This document shows, piece by piece, positions 17,542 through 28,143 of a DNA stretch of 28,800 nucleotides. The position numbers and the translations under genes were made by a program. The notes beneath the pieces were generated by a model, which made no database searches, was not told the DNA's origin, and worked only from the letters and a program-made list of their open reading frames with translations. The stretch lies in assembly GCA_001642005.1 (NCBI GenBank), contig LWCA01000404.1:1-28800 (forward strand). Direction: 5' to 3'. Position 1 is the first letter of the stretch, and each line of letters opens with the position of its first letter. The DNA comes from Intoshia linei (Eukaryota > Orthonectida > Rhopaluridae).

Positions 17542-19814
17542 TCATAAATCACGTAAAATTTCAACATAATTAATTGGCACGAGTCCATATTTTCCATTGT
17601 AATACCCGCGAAGCCATTCTTGTTTGGATCCAACCATTTCTATTATTTCAATAACAGATCCAACCTAAATTCAAATGTTAAGATATGTAGATAATAATAT
17701 GGTTTAATTGGCTGTGGATTGAGGCAAATACACTTTTATTATAAAAATAGCAAGGAGATTAAAATATGGTTTAGAATAGTATTATACCACATGGCATATT
17801 ATATAATAGTGCTTCCTATGGGTTAATTAATAACCAGAGGGGTAAATGCTTAATTAATAGACTATTATATTGAAAAAACATTTAAAATGTCTCCTTCCAT
17901 ATTCACATTTCTTCAATTATCCAATCATATCATATCAAAAAATTTAAAAATCAAACATTGACAATATAATATCCACTGGACACGGAATACCGAAAAAATA
18001 GCTATATAGACAAAGGTATTGAATTTGAAACCAGAATATTGACTAGACTGGTAAAATTATACAAGATACAAAAACGCATCCATTCTCTAGAGCAGTTTCT
18101 CAACAGGTGCTAAAATTAATTTCAGATATAACTCGGCCTACTACTCGCAATATCCCTAATCCACACGTCATAAGAATATAATATTACAATAAATTCTAAA
18201 TCATCATCGTGACTTGGACTGAAATCGTACATAGCTATACATATTGATTTAACGTCTACATTAAATTATTGTAGGTTGATAACATGAAATTACTTTTATT
18301 TAAAATTGGAGGATATGTGATTTTATTAGGAAACATGACATCGCTTCGAAGAATCCAACCACACTTTTCAGTTTCACTAAAATCCAATTTGACGTATACA
18401 ATATCGGATGTATCGACATATATTATTCTAAAACAGTCACCAGTAGAGTATTCAAGATAATTCTGATTATTCAAATTTGATTCGTCTTCAAATTCAAGAT
18501 CCGATGAATTAGATATAGCTATCACGTACATGTGAGGTTCAGACTAAATCTATAGTTATTTTTAGAATTTCCTTTTATTTATTGTTAAAATAAGAATTAT
18601 TACTAAATACTCATTCTTAGTCTGTAACTACATTTTATTTTAATTAAACATACACGTTTCAAACTCTGAAGAAGAACCCCAACCTATCAAATTTTTAGAA
18701 AATAAATTTTTACCAAATTTAAAAGGCTATATTATTATAACTTACGAAAAAAATTAAATTCTGTCAACCCTTAAGTAAAAAAAGAATAATCCTACATTGT
18801 ACAAAAATACATCAAACCGTAAATCCGACTGATGTGTTAAGTTTGATTGTATAAGAAGCTGGAAATTGACCAAATTTCAATCCATTCGTACCAAAATACC
18901 AATCATAGTCCAACTTCCATTTAAATTCAATAATTTCCTTTTCCTAAATATACTTTATCGAAAAGTTAATTGAATTTCTCACTATTTTAAAATCATCTCA
19001 AATCACTATACTTAAACTTATTGAAAAACTTAAAAAACTAAAAAAATTACCTGAAAAGCTAAATCAACAGTTTCACTCGAAACAAAGGGATACAAGGTAA
19101 GATGGAATGATTTATTTTCTACAGAACTTTGAGACGTTGAAATGGAACTGCTCTTAGTACCTTCCTCCAATTTAATCAAATCATCAGTTTTGGTTGATTT
19201 TTCTTTGAAACAAGCTATATTATCATGATTGGATACTTTACAAATTTTTTCATCGTCCCCCAAGGAACTAAATTTAAGTTAAAAAAATAAAAGCACTTTA
19301 ATTTAGAAAGAATTGAAAAATACACTTACGGTAAATAATGATCATGAGTTATTTTTAATTCAGACAGTGAAGTCACACTTCGTGCGCAAGTGGAAATGGC
19401 GGATAAATTTTTAGGTTTACTCTGTTCGTCTTGAATATAAATCATCAAACTGGGTTCACGAATTTGTTGTGGAACTGTATATGTAATCTTATTGAGGGTT
19501 CCATCTAAATCTTCCTAAGTATAAAATTATAAAGAAAGTAATCATTGTCATGTTAATGAAAAACACTTAAAAATGTATTTATCTCCCATTTAATCACAAA
19601 AGATGTTATAACAATATTACAAAAGTTCTTAGAGAAGGATTGTATCGCATTTTTCCCATTGTATCATCTCCAATCTAATTTTTAATTAATGTCAAATTTA
19701 TCGATAATTATTCATCAAATTTACCATGTTTTGAATAGCATTGATTCTAGAATATTTTTTCTAAATTTCAATTTTTTAAATTTGTTTATAAAAATTTCAT
19801 ACTTTAGCCATCAT
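17542..19814 (-). CDS. Three-SH3-domain adaptor protein, 338 aa, eight exons
   Basis: Exons: 19814-19803, 19760-19725, 19514-19330, 19267-19051, 18943-18818, 18543-18294, 18255-18188, 17664-17542. Introns are 42, 210, 62, 107, 274, 38 and 523 nt. The N-terminus is MMAKKKYSRINAIQNM followed by a Ser/Thr-rich linker. SH3-1 (about 131-185) reads LYPFVSSETVDLAFQ|EKEIIEF...DWYFGTNG...GQFPASYTIKL. SH3-2 (about 198-262) is diverged, with LEYSTGDCFRI and KCGWILRSDV. SH3-3 (about 280-336) is canonical: CIAMYDFSPSHDDDLEFI|VGSVIEIIE...WLRGYYNGKYGLVPINYVEIL, and ends three residues before the stop. SH3 domains bind proline-rich ligands, so a scaffold role is inferred. Three SH3 domains with the last at the C-terminus resemble insect Dlish-type or dynamin-binding-protein-type arrangements, but I cannot assign orthology. 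The donor of exon 5 (GTTTGA) is unusual; GTCGGA slightly upstream is an alternative. Confidence 0.78.
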
Positions 19815-21027
19815 TTCAAATTAAATTCATTCTACGTAAAAAAAGTATTCATTATGCATTATTAACTTTATTCGTGTCAATATAAATAATCAATAAATAA
19901 ATGTAAATTTTTTAAATTATTTTTTAGTCACGTTTCTATAGGTTTTACTAAATATGTATGTTATAGGTTGCAAGTGGCAATATTCAATAGGTTGGGGAAT
20001 TTTGTGTATGTAATCTACAGAGTATTTAATACTTAATATGATTAAATAATTTTCAATCCATGAAAATTACACTTTTCAACAGAATAAAAAACAATTTAAC
20101 ATTTAACTACACATTTACTTTGTATATTCTGAAAAATAACTATATCGTTATCGATAGTTATTTATAATCAATTTCATTTTCTACAATATGAACTTTATTG
20201 TAAATATAGATAACTAATTTAAACTTTAGTTTAAAATGTAAAAATTTATAGGGATGGGTGAGTTGTAATTTAACTTTATTTTAAGTTATTAATTGATAAC
20301 TAAATGCCATTTATGATTATGTAATTGATATTAAAAACTATCCCCAGAATTTAAGTTTTTTAAAATTAAATTTTAGAATTTTTTCATTTTTAAAACAAAG
20401 TGTAGTATTTGATAAGAATTCAAATTTAATGTGAAAACACTTTAAGAGTGATAATATATTATATAACCTAGAGATGTAAATAAATGTGAAAATCACACTT
20501 TATTACACCAAAGGTAATTTAGGGTTTGACAATGAAAAGTTACGTTTCTGAAGCTGAGATTTACGACAATGTTAATGATTTTAAAAGACGTCCCAGAATT
20601 TATGATTTATTAAATTTTTGGTCTGATTTGACTTTTAAAAAAAATGGAAAATTGGGTTCGACCCTGAATGACTAAATTTCGGAAAATAAAATATAGACAT
20701 CACTCGAAAAACTGTATTACAAATTAATTTTTTTAATTCTACGACTTAACTTTTTAATATACCTTAGCACACAATTCGTAAGACATAAGATAAAACTCTT
20801 TAAGACATACATAAAGGATTTCATGTGAAATGTTTAATTAATGGCTTATATTGTACGACATTTCGCTAATATTAAAAATTATATTGATGATTGTATGTCT
20901 AGGTAACAAGACGATATTTCAAAAAAGGTGTGATACAATTTCCATATTTAACGCTTGACAAAATAGTCAAGCTAACAAACATATTAACAATTTTAAGCAT
21001 TTAATTATACTGTACAAAATATAACAT
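19815..21027. other. Intergenic AT-rich region between two minus-strand genes
   Basis: It contains the presumed promoter of the SH3 gene near 19815-19950. Around 20510-20690 there is a diverged stretch of the repeat family found at 12.4-13.2 kb and 25 kb (GGTTTGACAATGAAAAGTTACG, then an A-run with GGAAAATTGGGTTCGACCCTG). No gene was recognised. Confidence 0.5.
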
Positions 21028-21689
21028 TCAAATTTTTTTACATACAGCTTTAAGGTCCTTATTAATACATTTTGTGGAGAGTCTTAAATAAATGATGGGC
21101 TCTGTAAAATAATTAAATTAAAAAATAAAATTTGTTTACTTTCAAACGACTCATCTTGACGAAGTTTTTGAGGAAAATCAATATAATCAAAAAAATTTAA
21201 ATCTCTGATCCATTTAATATATCCGATTTCTTTGGTTTGGGAATTTGGATTAGATACATAAACAATTTTACAAAGTTTTTTCTTTAGTCCATTCGTTATT
21301 TTATCAAAAAAAAATTTATAATCAACTTTACCAGAACACGTAGTACATTTATCTTTGTATTCTTTACTCATATTCAATTCGTACATTTTGGCTAATTTTA
21401 AAGATTCAAGCAATATAAAATTATTTTTAAGTCCATTGTTCAAACTTTCCAAGGTAGTATCTTTTTCTTGCCATAAATCTTTACCTGATGTTAGTTGTAT
21501 AATTTCGCTTTCAGTTATAGTGTTAACTTGAAGATATTCGCTATTGAATGGTTCACATTTCATATTAATTTCATTTAATGGATTTTCTTTAAAATTAAGT
21601 AAATTATCAATTTCAGATAAAATTTTAACTATATTTACACACATTTCTCTTCGTTTTAGTAAAGTCGGTTTGTCAAAATTTTCATACAT
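21028..21689 (-). CDS. Orphan protein of 207 aa, two exons, unknown function
   Basis: Exons are 21689-21140 and 21101-21028, joined in phase 1 across a 38-nt intron with GTAAAC donor and TTTTACAG acceptor. The start is the ATG at 21689; the frame extends slightly upstream without another ATG. The protein begins MYENFDKPTLLKRREMCVNI and is largely helical and charged. It has a C-x-x-C pair (DKCTTCSGKVDYKFFFDKI, about 118-121) and a C-terminus SFEKPIIYLRLSTKCINKDL with four further residues. No transmembrane segment or signal peptide is apparent, and I recognise no family. Codon use and the length of the frame argue for a real gene. Splicing replaces an otherwise arbitrary end (stop near 21084) with a Lys-rich tail. 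Confidence 0.62.
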
Positions 21690-22123
21690 TTTCAATTAAT
21701 GAATATATTTATATTTTGTGTATTTCATCAAATTTTTGCAAACTTGTTTTACTTGGTTACCAAATTTAGAGTCAACAATTTTGTTTATGTTTGCAAGAGA
21801 ATATTGGATGGAGTTCATCCAATATTATCCAAGAGATGGACTTTTTAGTAACTAAGATGAAATGATAACAATTTGGTAAAATTAGAGAAATTAATTGTAT
21901 TATAAATGCAATTAATTATAAATAAAATGAAAATACACAATTTGTTAACATGCTATGTAATAAAGTTAGCAATGTTTTTAAATTTTTGTTAGAGAAGGTA
22001 TTTTCTGATTATGGGTTCCGTAACAGAAGAGCTGAACTTCCCCTAAATTGAAAAATAAAACCTAAAAAAAAATTAAAAAAAATTTGCCTTAAATAGTAAG
22101 TATAAGAGTGCTCAAATAGTGTT
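21690..22123. other. Intergenic region, promoter of the orphan gene
   Basis: No coding sequence. A short inverted repeat, ATTGGATG / CATCCAAT around 21803-21824, is the only structure noticed. Confidence 0.4.
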
Positions 22124-22801
22124 ATCCTTACGTATATAATACGCTTTGTTTGTCTGTGTGTGTGTGTTATTGTTTATTTCAATAACTACCAGTCTTAGAA
22201 TTTTATTAAGTCCACATTTCAATTACAGTTTTTTCCGGGGGTGTTAGCAAAATAAATTTCAACCTCCCAAACTCACATCTTCAGTTACAAATTACCCTTT
22301 TTTTTTGAATGAAAAAATGCCTAAAATTTTAAAAAAAATTACAAGTGGTACAGTTGTATCCTGTTAACCCACTCAAAAAATTTCAAAATGTGAAATAATT
22401 AACGTTTTGAAAATTAAAAAAAAAAAGAAGAGAATATTCTGATAGAGTTTATATCACTTGATATAAATACAAAATTTCAACCCGAGAAATCTACGCATTC
22501 CCGGTGAACAATAATTTTTAATATATTATCAATTAATATTTTTCATATATTTAACAATTAACAATTGTAAAATATAAATTGAAAATGTAAATATAGATCC
22601 TACATTTTCAAAAAAATGTGCATTAAACGTCTACACATTTCCAATAAAGAAATATTGGTGAAAATCTATATAATTCATTCCTTCGCAATTTTTTAATCTC
22701 AATTCTCATTTTCAAAATATTTTTTTTAAATTTAAATTAAAACTACAACAACGGATTACTAAAAGTAATACAACTTTGTAATTATCATTTTTATAGTCAT
22801 T

Positions 22802-23181
22802 ACCTGAAACAAATCTGGGAACCACTCCTTTAAAGGATTGATAATAGTGAATAGTAGGATTTTTAAGTTAGATTTTCAACGTGAATTTATTTTTTTAGTA
22901 TAATAAAAATGTGCCCTCTGCAGAGCTAGGTGCTGTTTGTACATAGTACATAACAGTCAACCTAGTTTACTATAAAAAAATTAATTTTGTTGTTTTATTT
23001 AAATATTATTTTATATTTCATAACTAGCTTGACTATTTTGTATTACGTACAAACAGCACCTAACTCTGCCAAAGCCACATTTTTATTATACCAAAAAAAT
23101 AAATTCACGTTGAAAATCTAACTTAAAAATCCACTATTCACTATTATCCATAAACAAGTGGTTCCCAAACTTGTTTCAGGT
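22802..23181. mobile_element. Foldback MITE of 380 bp with about 140-bp arms
   Basis: The arms begin ACCTGAAACAA and end TTGTTTCAGGT. They share AATAGTGAATAGT, GGATTTTTAAGTTAGATTTTC, AACGTGAATTTATTTTTTT, TATAATAAAAATGTG and AGGTGCTGTTTGTAC, with only a few mismatches and small indels. The central roughly 100 bp is unpaired. Such a structure is typical of non-autonomous foldback MITEs; the high arm identity suggests recent activity or gene conversion between arms. Confidence 0.85.
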
Positions 23182-23310
23182 GGAACCATCATATGACATT
23201 ACTATTGAAAATCTAACTTAAAAATCCTACTATTCACTATTATCAATTCTTTAAAGGATCAAATTTGTTTCAGGTATAACTATCATATCACATTACTTTT
23301 TACTTTAAAC
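23182..23310. repeat. Partial second copy of the foldback MITE right arm
   Basis: Following the MITE, GAAAATCTAACTTAAAAATCCT, ACTATTCACTATTATC and TTTGTTTCAGGT recur, followed by flanking sequence (AACTATCATATCACATTAC) that also resembles the flank of the intact copy (AACCATCATATGACATTAC). The right arm plus flank therefore appears duplicated in tandem rather than independently inserted. Confidence 0.7.
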
Positions 23311-23530
23311 TAAATTATTCCATATTAATAATTTCTTAATATTGAAATTTGCGTAAACAATTTTAAAAACAATTGTTATTCCATTTGTTTAATTTATTAG
23401 ACAGAATGTGTGTATAATATTAAAAATTGTCCCATCCCAAAAAATTGTCATAAATAGCATAAATTCCAGAACAAATAAAATTATAAAAACCTATTTTGTC
23501 ATTTTCAATGTGATGACATATATTTAGAAC

Positions 23531-24338
23531 TAGTGATTGTGCCGGGAAAAAAACTGGGACAAAATTCCCGGGAATTAAATTTCTCAGGATTTTTACGATT
23601 TCCCGAGATTTCCCGAAAAAAATTAAGACATATAGTATTTGATTTATGTTTGTTATTAGTAATAACTTATTACTATGAAAATATGATTATATTATAATAT
23701 TTAAAATTTACCATTTCAAAAATCCCACCACTAATAAAATTTAATTAAAAATACCATTTCAAGCCCTCATGGAAAAATTGACTTACACCGATATGCTTTT
23801 CAAAAATCCACTTCATCAAACTACAAATAAAAAATCTAATTTTCTAGCACTTAATGGAAAAATATCCTTTTTCCAATATTTTTTTTAAAAACCTCTTAGT
23901 CCAATCACAAATTACTAACGCTTGAGGGAATTATCCTCTTTTTTCAATATTATTTTGAAAAATATTATGAGTTATTATGAACTGGAACGCTATCATCAAG
24001 ATTGTTAAAATTAAAGGAAGCCCTTATGACCGTTCAATTTACGTCAACATAAAATAAAAAATTTCTCTACGGCTTCTAATTTTGTTACAAAACGTAGAAC
24101 GCGTTTAAAAGACGAATCTATCAATATTATGTGTGTTTTGAAACACTTTTCCACAATCTAAAACAAATAAATTTTTTTCTAATTAAATTTATAAATTTCA
24201 ATCTAAATTCGTGTTATTTCATTAATTCTTAAATTTCTTTATGTTTCTAAAATTAATTAAGGTCTCTAAAATTTTTAATGCTTCTATATAATATATGAAT
24301 AAAAATTTTTTATTTTTTCCGGGAAAATACAATCACTA
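23531..24338 (+). mobile_element. Short hAT-type element, 808 bp, with 10-bp perfect termini
   Basis: Perfect inverted termini TAGTGATTGT (23531-23540) and ACAATCACTA (24329-24338) are followed inward on both sides by CCGGGAAA. The flanking octamers TTTAGAAC and TTCAGTAC agree at six of eight positions, as expected for an aged 8-bp hAT target duplication. Near 24065-24170 the plus strand reads TASNFVTKRRTRLKDESINI MCVLKHF, matching the C-terminal end of BED-finger hAT transposases. The left subterminal region is rich in TTCCCGGGAA and TTTCCCGAGATTTCCCG words. Confidence 0.72.
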
Positions 24339-25328
24339 TTCAGTACCAATTTAATAAATACTTAAAAATACCAATTGTGTATCAATAATTAATAAAATCT
24401 TAAATTTATAAACATTTCAGTCGAATTTTACTATTATTGCAAAGGATTGTAATATAACAATGATATTAACACAGTTTTTTAGTTTCGTTGTTTAGTTTCT
24501 TATTTAAATTTTGAATGTTTTATTCAAAATGTTTTGAAAATGAAAATTTGAAATTTAAAAATTGCGAAGGAATAAATTATATAGATTTTCACCCATATGT
24601 CTTTATTGGAAATGTGTAGAGGTACAATACACACTTTTTTGAAATTGAGTAGGATCAATATTTACATTTTCAATTTTTGATTTTAATCAGAATATTTGAA
24701 AAATATTGGTTGATAATAAATTAAAAATTGTTTTTCACCGAGTATGCATAGATTTCTCGATATGAACTTTTGTATTTATATTAACTGGAATAAGCTCTAT
24801 TAGAATAATCTTTTTTCTTAATTTTCAGACCGTTAATTATTTCACATTTTTTGTTTTAATCAAATATTTCGGAAAAAAAATATATGTATACTAAAATGCT
24901 TTTTTGACCGTGAAGTCGTCACTTATTCGGATTAAAATTTTGTGTGTGTATTAACAGAATACAATTGTAAAGGACTGTTTTCATTAAAAAAAGAAGGGTA
25001 ATTTGTGGTTTTGGCCATGAAGATATAATTTTTTTAAATTTAAATTTATGGTAATGTTTATGATTTTACAATTCGTATCAGTGTATATATTTTTTTAATT
25101 TCTCCAACTCGTTTGATTTTCAAAAAGAGGGAAAATTGGGATTTTTGACCCGTAAGATGTGAAATTGGTAAGTTCAAATTTATCTTAATATACGTCCCGA
25201 AAAAAACTATAACTGAAATGTGGTCTTTAAAAAATTCTAAGACTGGTAGTTATTTAAATAAAGCATAACACACACAGACAGACACACACACAAACAAAAA
25301 TGGCGTAGCATATTAAATAAGTTAGGAT

Positions 25329-25791
25329 ATTACCATCAATCATTTTAATCATGATATTTGCGCATTTTAATTGTGAACGCGTCTCTGGAAATTGTAACTA
25401 CTAAACTTTTACGACGTACTATGAAGAATGGCAAACTTTGTGTAAAATGATATATCAATTTCATGATTAAGATATTTTATTAACTTCGTGATACATTAAC
25501 AGGATACAATGTACAATGTATATGTGTATTGAAATAAAATAATACTAAAACTTATAGATAAATATTATATAGTATTAACATACAACATTTTATGTCTTGT
25601 ATTAACATATTATGTTAAACTATTGATTATTAATTTAATAATTACATTACAATTCATATGTGAATGGTTGTTCAAATGAAAAAATCAATAGTTTTAATTA
25701 ATGGGATAATATTATATATTTAAATTTTAATTTGTATCTTTTGATATAAATATTTTTATTTCAAATTAAAAACATTATTACATAACCAAAA
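25329..25791. promoter_or_regulatory. Upstream region of the seven-helix membrane-protein gene
   Basis: AT-rich interval between the transposon complex and the start codon at 25792. No gene, repeat terminus or specific promoter motif is recognised. It must contain the promoter of the downstream gene unless that gene has further upstream exons. Confidence 0.4.
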
Positions 25792-26673
25792 ATGTATTAT
25801 TTCAAAATTTTGTATTATATATTAACAATACTAACAATAATACAAATTATATTGGCGGTGGTATTATTTTTATTGTTATTATATTTTAAAGGAAAAAGAT
25901 CGATATTGTACTATTTTATAATACATTTGATGATTTTTTTCATGGGATCCGCACGTTTAGTGCACCACATTTATTTTTTGAAAAATATCACAAGTATGAA
26001 GCTAAACATATTATCTGGATGTTCAGCGTCACCTCTACTATTGACAGCTATAGTCATACAGTTGTACGGGATAATCAAAATAGTTTCCAGCAAATATTAC
26101 GTACGAAAAGTTTTCAGTAATCCCATTGCACTGATTGTCGTCATAGTGAATATACTCAATATCACAACCATAATATCAATTATTAATCTTCTAAATAACA
26201 ATAAAATTGTATTTATATACATGTTGTTTATATGTAATGTAACGCAATGTACGGTTGGAATCTTAATATGTATTCCATGTGTATACATTTTTTATCTATT
26301 TAGACAAAGATCTCTAGAAAAAATAGAAATTATTGATCCAAATTATTTAATAAAGAATAGCAATGACAAACTAGTCAGAAAATATTCCTTCATGGATTCT
26401 TTTAAAGTGAATATTTCCGAAAAAAGTTTTATTCCATATTTTATCAGGTCTCTTTTTATTCAAATGTTTATTGTCCTTGCTTTTGTTATTGTCAGGTTAT
26501 GTTTGTTGGTTGTTCTAATTAATGCTTTACCAACTGTATCTATTAACTTCAAAATTGCAAACTATCTATTGCTTATTAGAGGCATTATTGAAACTGCATT
26601 GGCGTATCAGTTGTTGACGTTTTCTATTCATACTTTATACACCAAATTTAAACAATTAAAGAAAGTTAAATAA
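25792..26673 (+). CDS. Seven-helix membrane protein, 293 aa, single exon, unknown family
   Basis: An uninterrupted frame starts at ATG 25792 (CCAAAAATG) and ends TAA. Seven hydrophobic segments can be placed at about residues 4-30, 36-60, 72-97, 107-130, 137-166, 210-240 and 250-280. A charged loop between helices 5 and 6 (RQRSLEKIEIIDPNYLIKNS, then KLVRKYS) and a Lys-rich C-terminus (KFKQLKKVK) follow the positive-inside rule. Helix 2 carries a GSARLVHHIYF motif and helix 3 opens with LSGCSASP. No recognised receptor, transporter or chemoreceptor signature (such as DRY or the insect gustatory TYhhhhhQF) is seen. Lack of introns, while its neighbours have them, could reflect retroposition or a lineage-specific family. 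A poly(A) signal follows at 26745. Confidence 0.7.
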   Translation: MYYFKILYYILTILTIIQIILAVVLFLLLLYFKGKRSILYYFIIHLMIFFMGSARLVHHIYFLKNITSMKLNILSGCSASPLLLTAIVIQLYGIIKIVSSKYYVRKVFSNPIALIVVIVNILNITTIISIINLLNNNKIVFIYMLFICNVTQCTVGILICIPCVYIFYLFRQRSLEKIEIIDPNYLIKNSNDKLVRKYSFMDSFKVNISEKSFIPYFIRSLFIQMFIVLAFVIVRLCLLVVLINALPTVSINFKIANYLLLIRGIIETALAYQLLTFSIHTLYTKFKQLKKVK

Positions 26674-26744
26674 TTCATCATCTATCATAATTTATGTATG
26701 TGTTTATTGTTAATTATGAAAATGTCTAGTCGTTTATATAATGT

Positions 26745-26750
26745 AATAAA
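26745..26750 (+). terminator. AATAAA poly(A) signal of the seven-helix protein gene
   Basis: The hexamer lies 72 bases after the stop codon of the membrane-protein gene, within ATGTAATAAATATAAG. Confidence 0.5.
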
Positions 26751-27767
26751 TATAAGTATATTAGTCATTTTTAAGTTCATGCGGCATATCATATCGTATA
26801 TTCAGGTCAGTAAATTCATATACTATTTAATCATTCATTGACTATTTGACTTGTCTAAAATTGGAATGAGGTGCAACAGTTCATGTTTACAATGCTATGG
26901 AACTGTCTCATTATTTTTGGGATGCAATTTTTTTATTTTAGTGACCAATTAGGTTTTTGTAAATTTTTTTTTATGGTAAAGTTTTCAGTTAATTTATGCA
27001 TTTAATAATTAACGGTATAATGTACGTTTTTAATCTACTTATTGTATAAAACGATACAATGAAAAATCCTTAGAGTTTTAAACATCTTTTTTGAAATTTT
27101 TCACCCACTTTCTTATGTCTAACATCGCTACTTTTAAGGATCGTTAATATAGTTAACATGTTTTCAAATTATCCTGACAATACTTATCAATTGATTAACT
27201 ATCAATTAATTTGATTCTTTCTTATTATAGTGTTATCATTTAATTTTGAATTTCGAATGAATTTAAGTGTGGGAATTTAGTTTATTTTAATGTAAGTATA
27301 TTTGGTGAAACGATTGGTATAGACGAACTCAGATAAGTTCATCCTCCACACACTGTACTAAGTTTAACTTTATTATTAAAAACTTACAATTTATTACTTG
27401 TAGATAAAATTTAACGTGTGTGATTGATGTGTAATAAACAGTATGTTATCGTATATTTAAAAACGTGATCATCATAGAATTTAAATAAACCTAATTTATA
27501 ATAGAGTTTTTTCCAGGGCGTGCTAATATCTATTTATATTATTATTATTTATATTATATATATATTTATATAAAATCTATTTTTCAGTTTTCGAATTTGA
27601 GTCCTTCATGGAGAAAATTCAATTTTACCTTTTATTTTATTAATTTTAAAATCATTAAAATTATCGTAAATCTCAGCCCCGGCAACGGTCACATTCATAG
27701 TAAAAATTCCAAGTTACTCTTTATTTTAAAAAAGAAACATGTATTTAAAAAACCATCACGTAATTTA
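26751..27767. other. AT-rich spacer, nothing recognised
   Basis: No open frame with a domain, RNA gene or transposon terminus was found. Simple AT tracts (TATATTATTATTATTTATATT near 27540) are present. Confidence 0.5.
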
Positions 27768-27960
27768 TCCTAACTTATATAATATGCTACGCGATTTTTG
27801 TTTGTGTGTGTGTTACGCTTTATTTAAATAACTACCCGTCTTAGAATTTTATAAAGTTCATATTTCAATTAAAATTTTTTCCGTGGGTGTGCGCAAACTT
27901 AATTTCAACCTCCCAATTTCACATATTACGGGTCAAAAACCCCAGTTGTTATATTTTTAT
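27768..27960. repeat. Solo end of the long-inverted-repeat family
   Basis: ATCCTAACTTATATAATATG CTACGCGATTTTTG begins a copy of the family terminus. It continues with TTTGTGTGTGTGTTACGC, AACTACCCGTCTTAGAATTTTA, the TTTCAATTA block, AATTTCAACCTCCCAATTTCAC and ATTACGGGTCAAAAACC. It has the same orientation as the left arm at 22124; no inverted partner lies within the window. Confidence 0.75.
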
Positions 27961-28143
27961 TTTAATATTTTACATTTCTGTTAATTTAATTTTATAAGTA
28001 AAAGATTTGACATTAATATAATTCTATTTTCTAAATTTCATTTAATTTAAAAAAATATAACTATAAAGTCATATTTATATAAAAATTTTATGAAACCCCA
28101 AAAACTGGATTAATACCCCAGGTTAAGAACCCATCATTTAGAT

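Larger units (their letters stand above)
22124..25328. mobile_element. Long-inverted-repeat transposon, 3.2 kb, with nested insertions
   Basis: The left end (ATCCTTACGTATATAATACG, then CTTTGTTTGTCTGTGTGTG at 22124) and the right end (inverted: ATCCTAACTTATTTAATATG, then CTACGCCATTTTTG from 25328) are inverted copies. They share a TG-rich run, AACTACCAGTCTTAGAATTTT, a CCACATTTCAATTA block and the TTTCAACCTCCCAA-type block. The arms continue inward (22440-22800 against 24830-24530) through the blocks listed for 1990-2340, giving arms of roughly 650-800 bp with indels. The centre holds a foldback MITE and a small hAT. No transposase was found, so it is non-autonomous or decayed. Related partial copies lie at 1990-2340, 12390-13170 and 27768-27960. 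Confidence 0.75.

Noticed and set aside
20532-20675. Plus-strand 48-codon open frame starting ATGAAAAGTTACG
   Set aside because: It lies within a diverged copy of the dispersed repeat family and has no homologue that I recognise.
22150-22170. TG dinucleotide tract as a simple microsatellite
   Set aside because: The same tract occurs at the equivalent position in the other copies of the long-inverted-repeat family (about 25275 and about 27800), so it is part of the element rather than an independent microsatellite.
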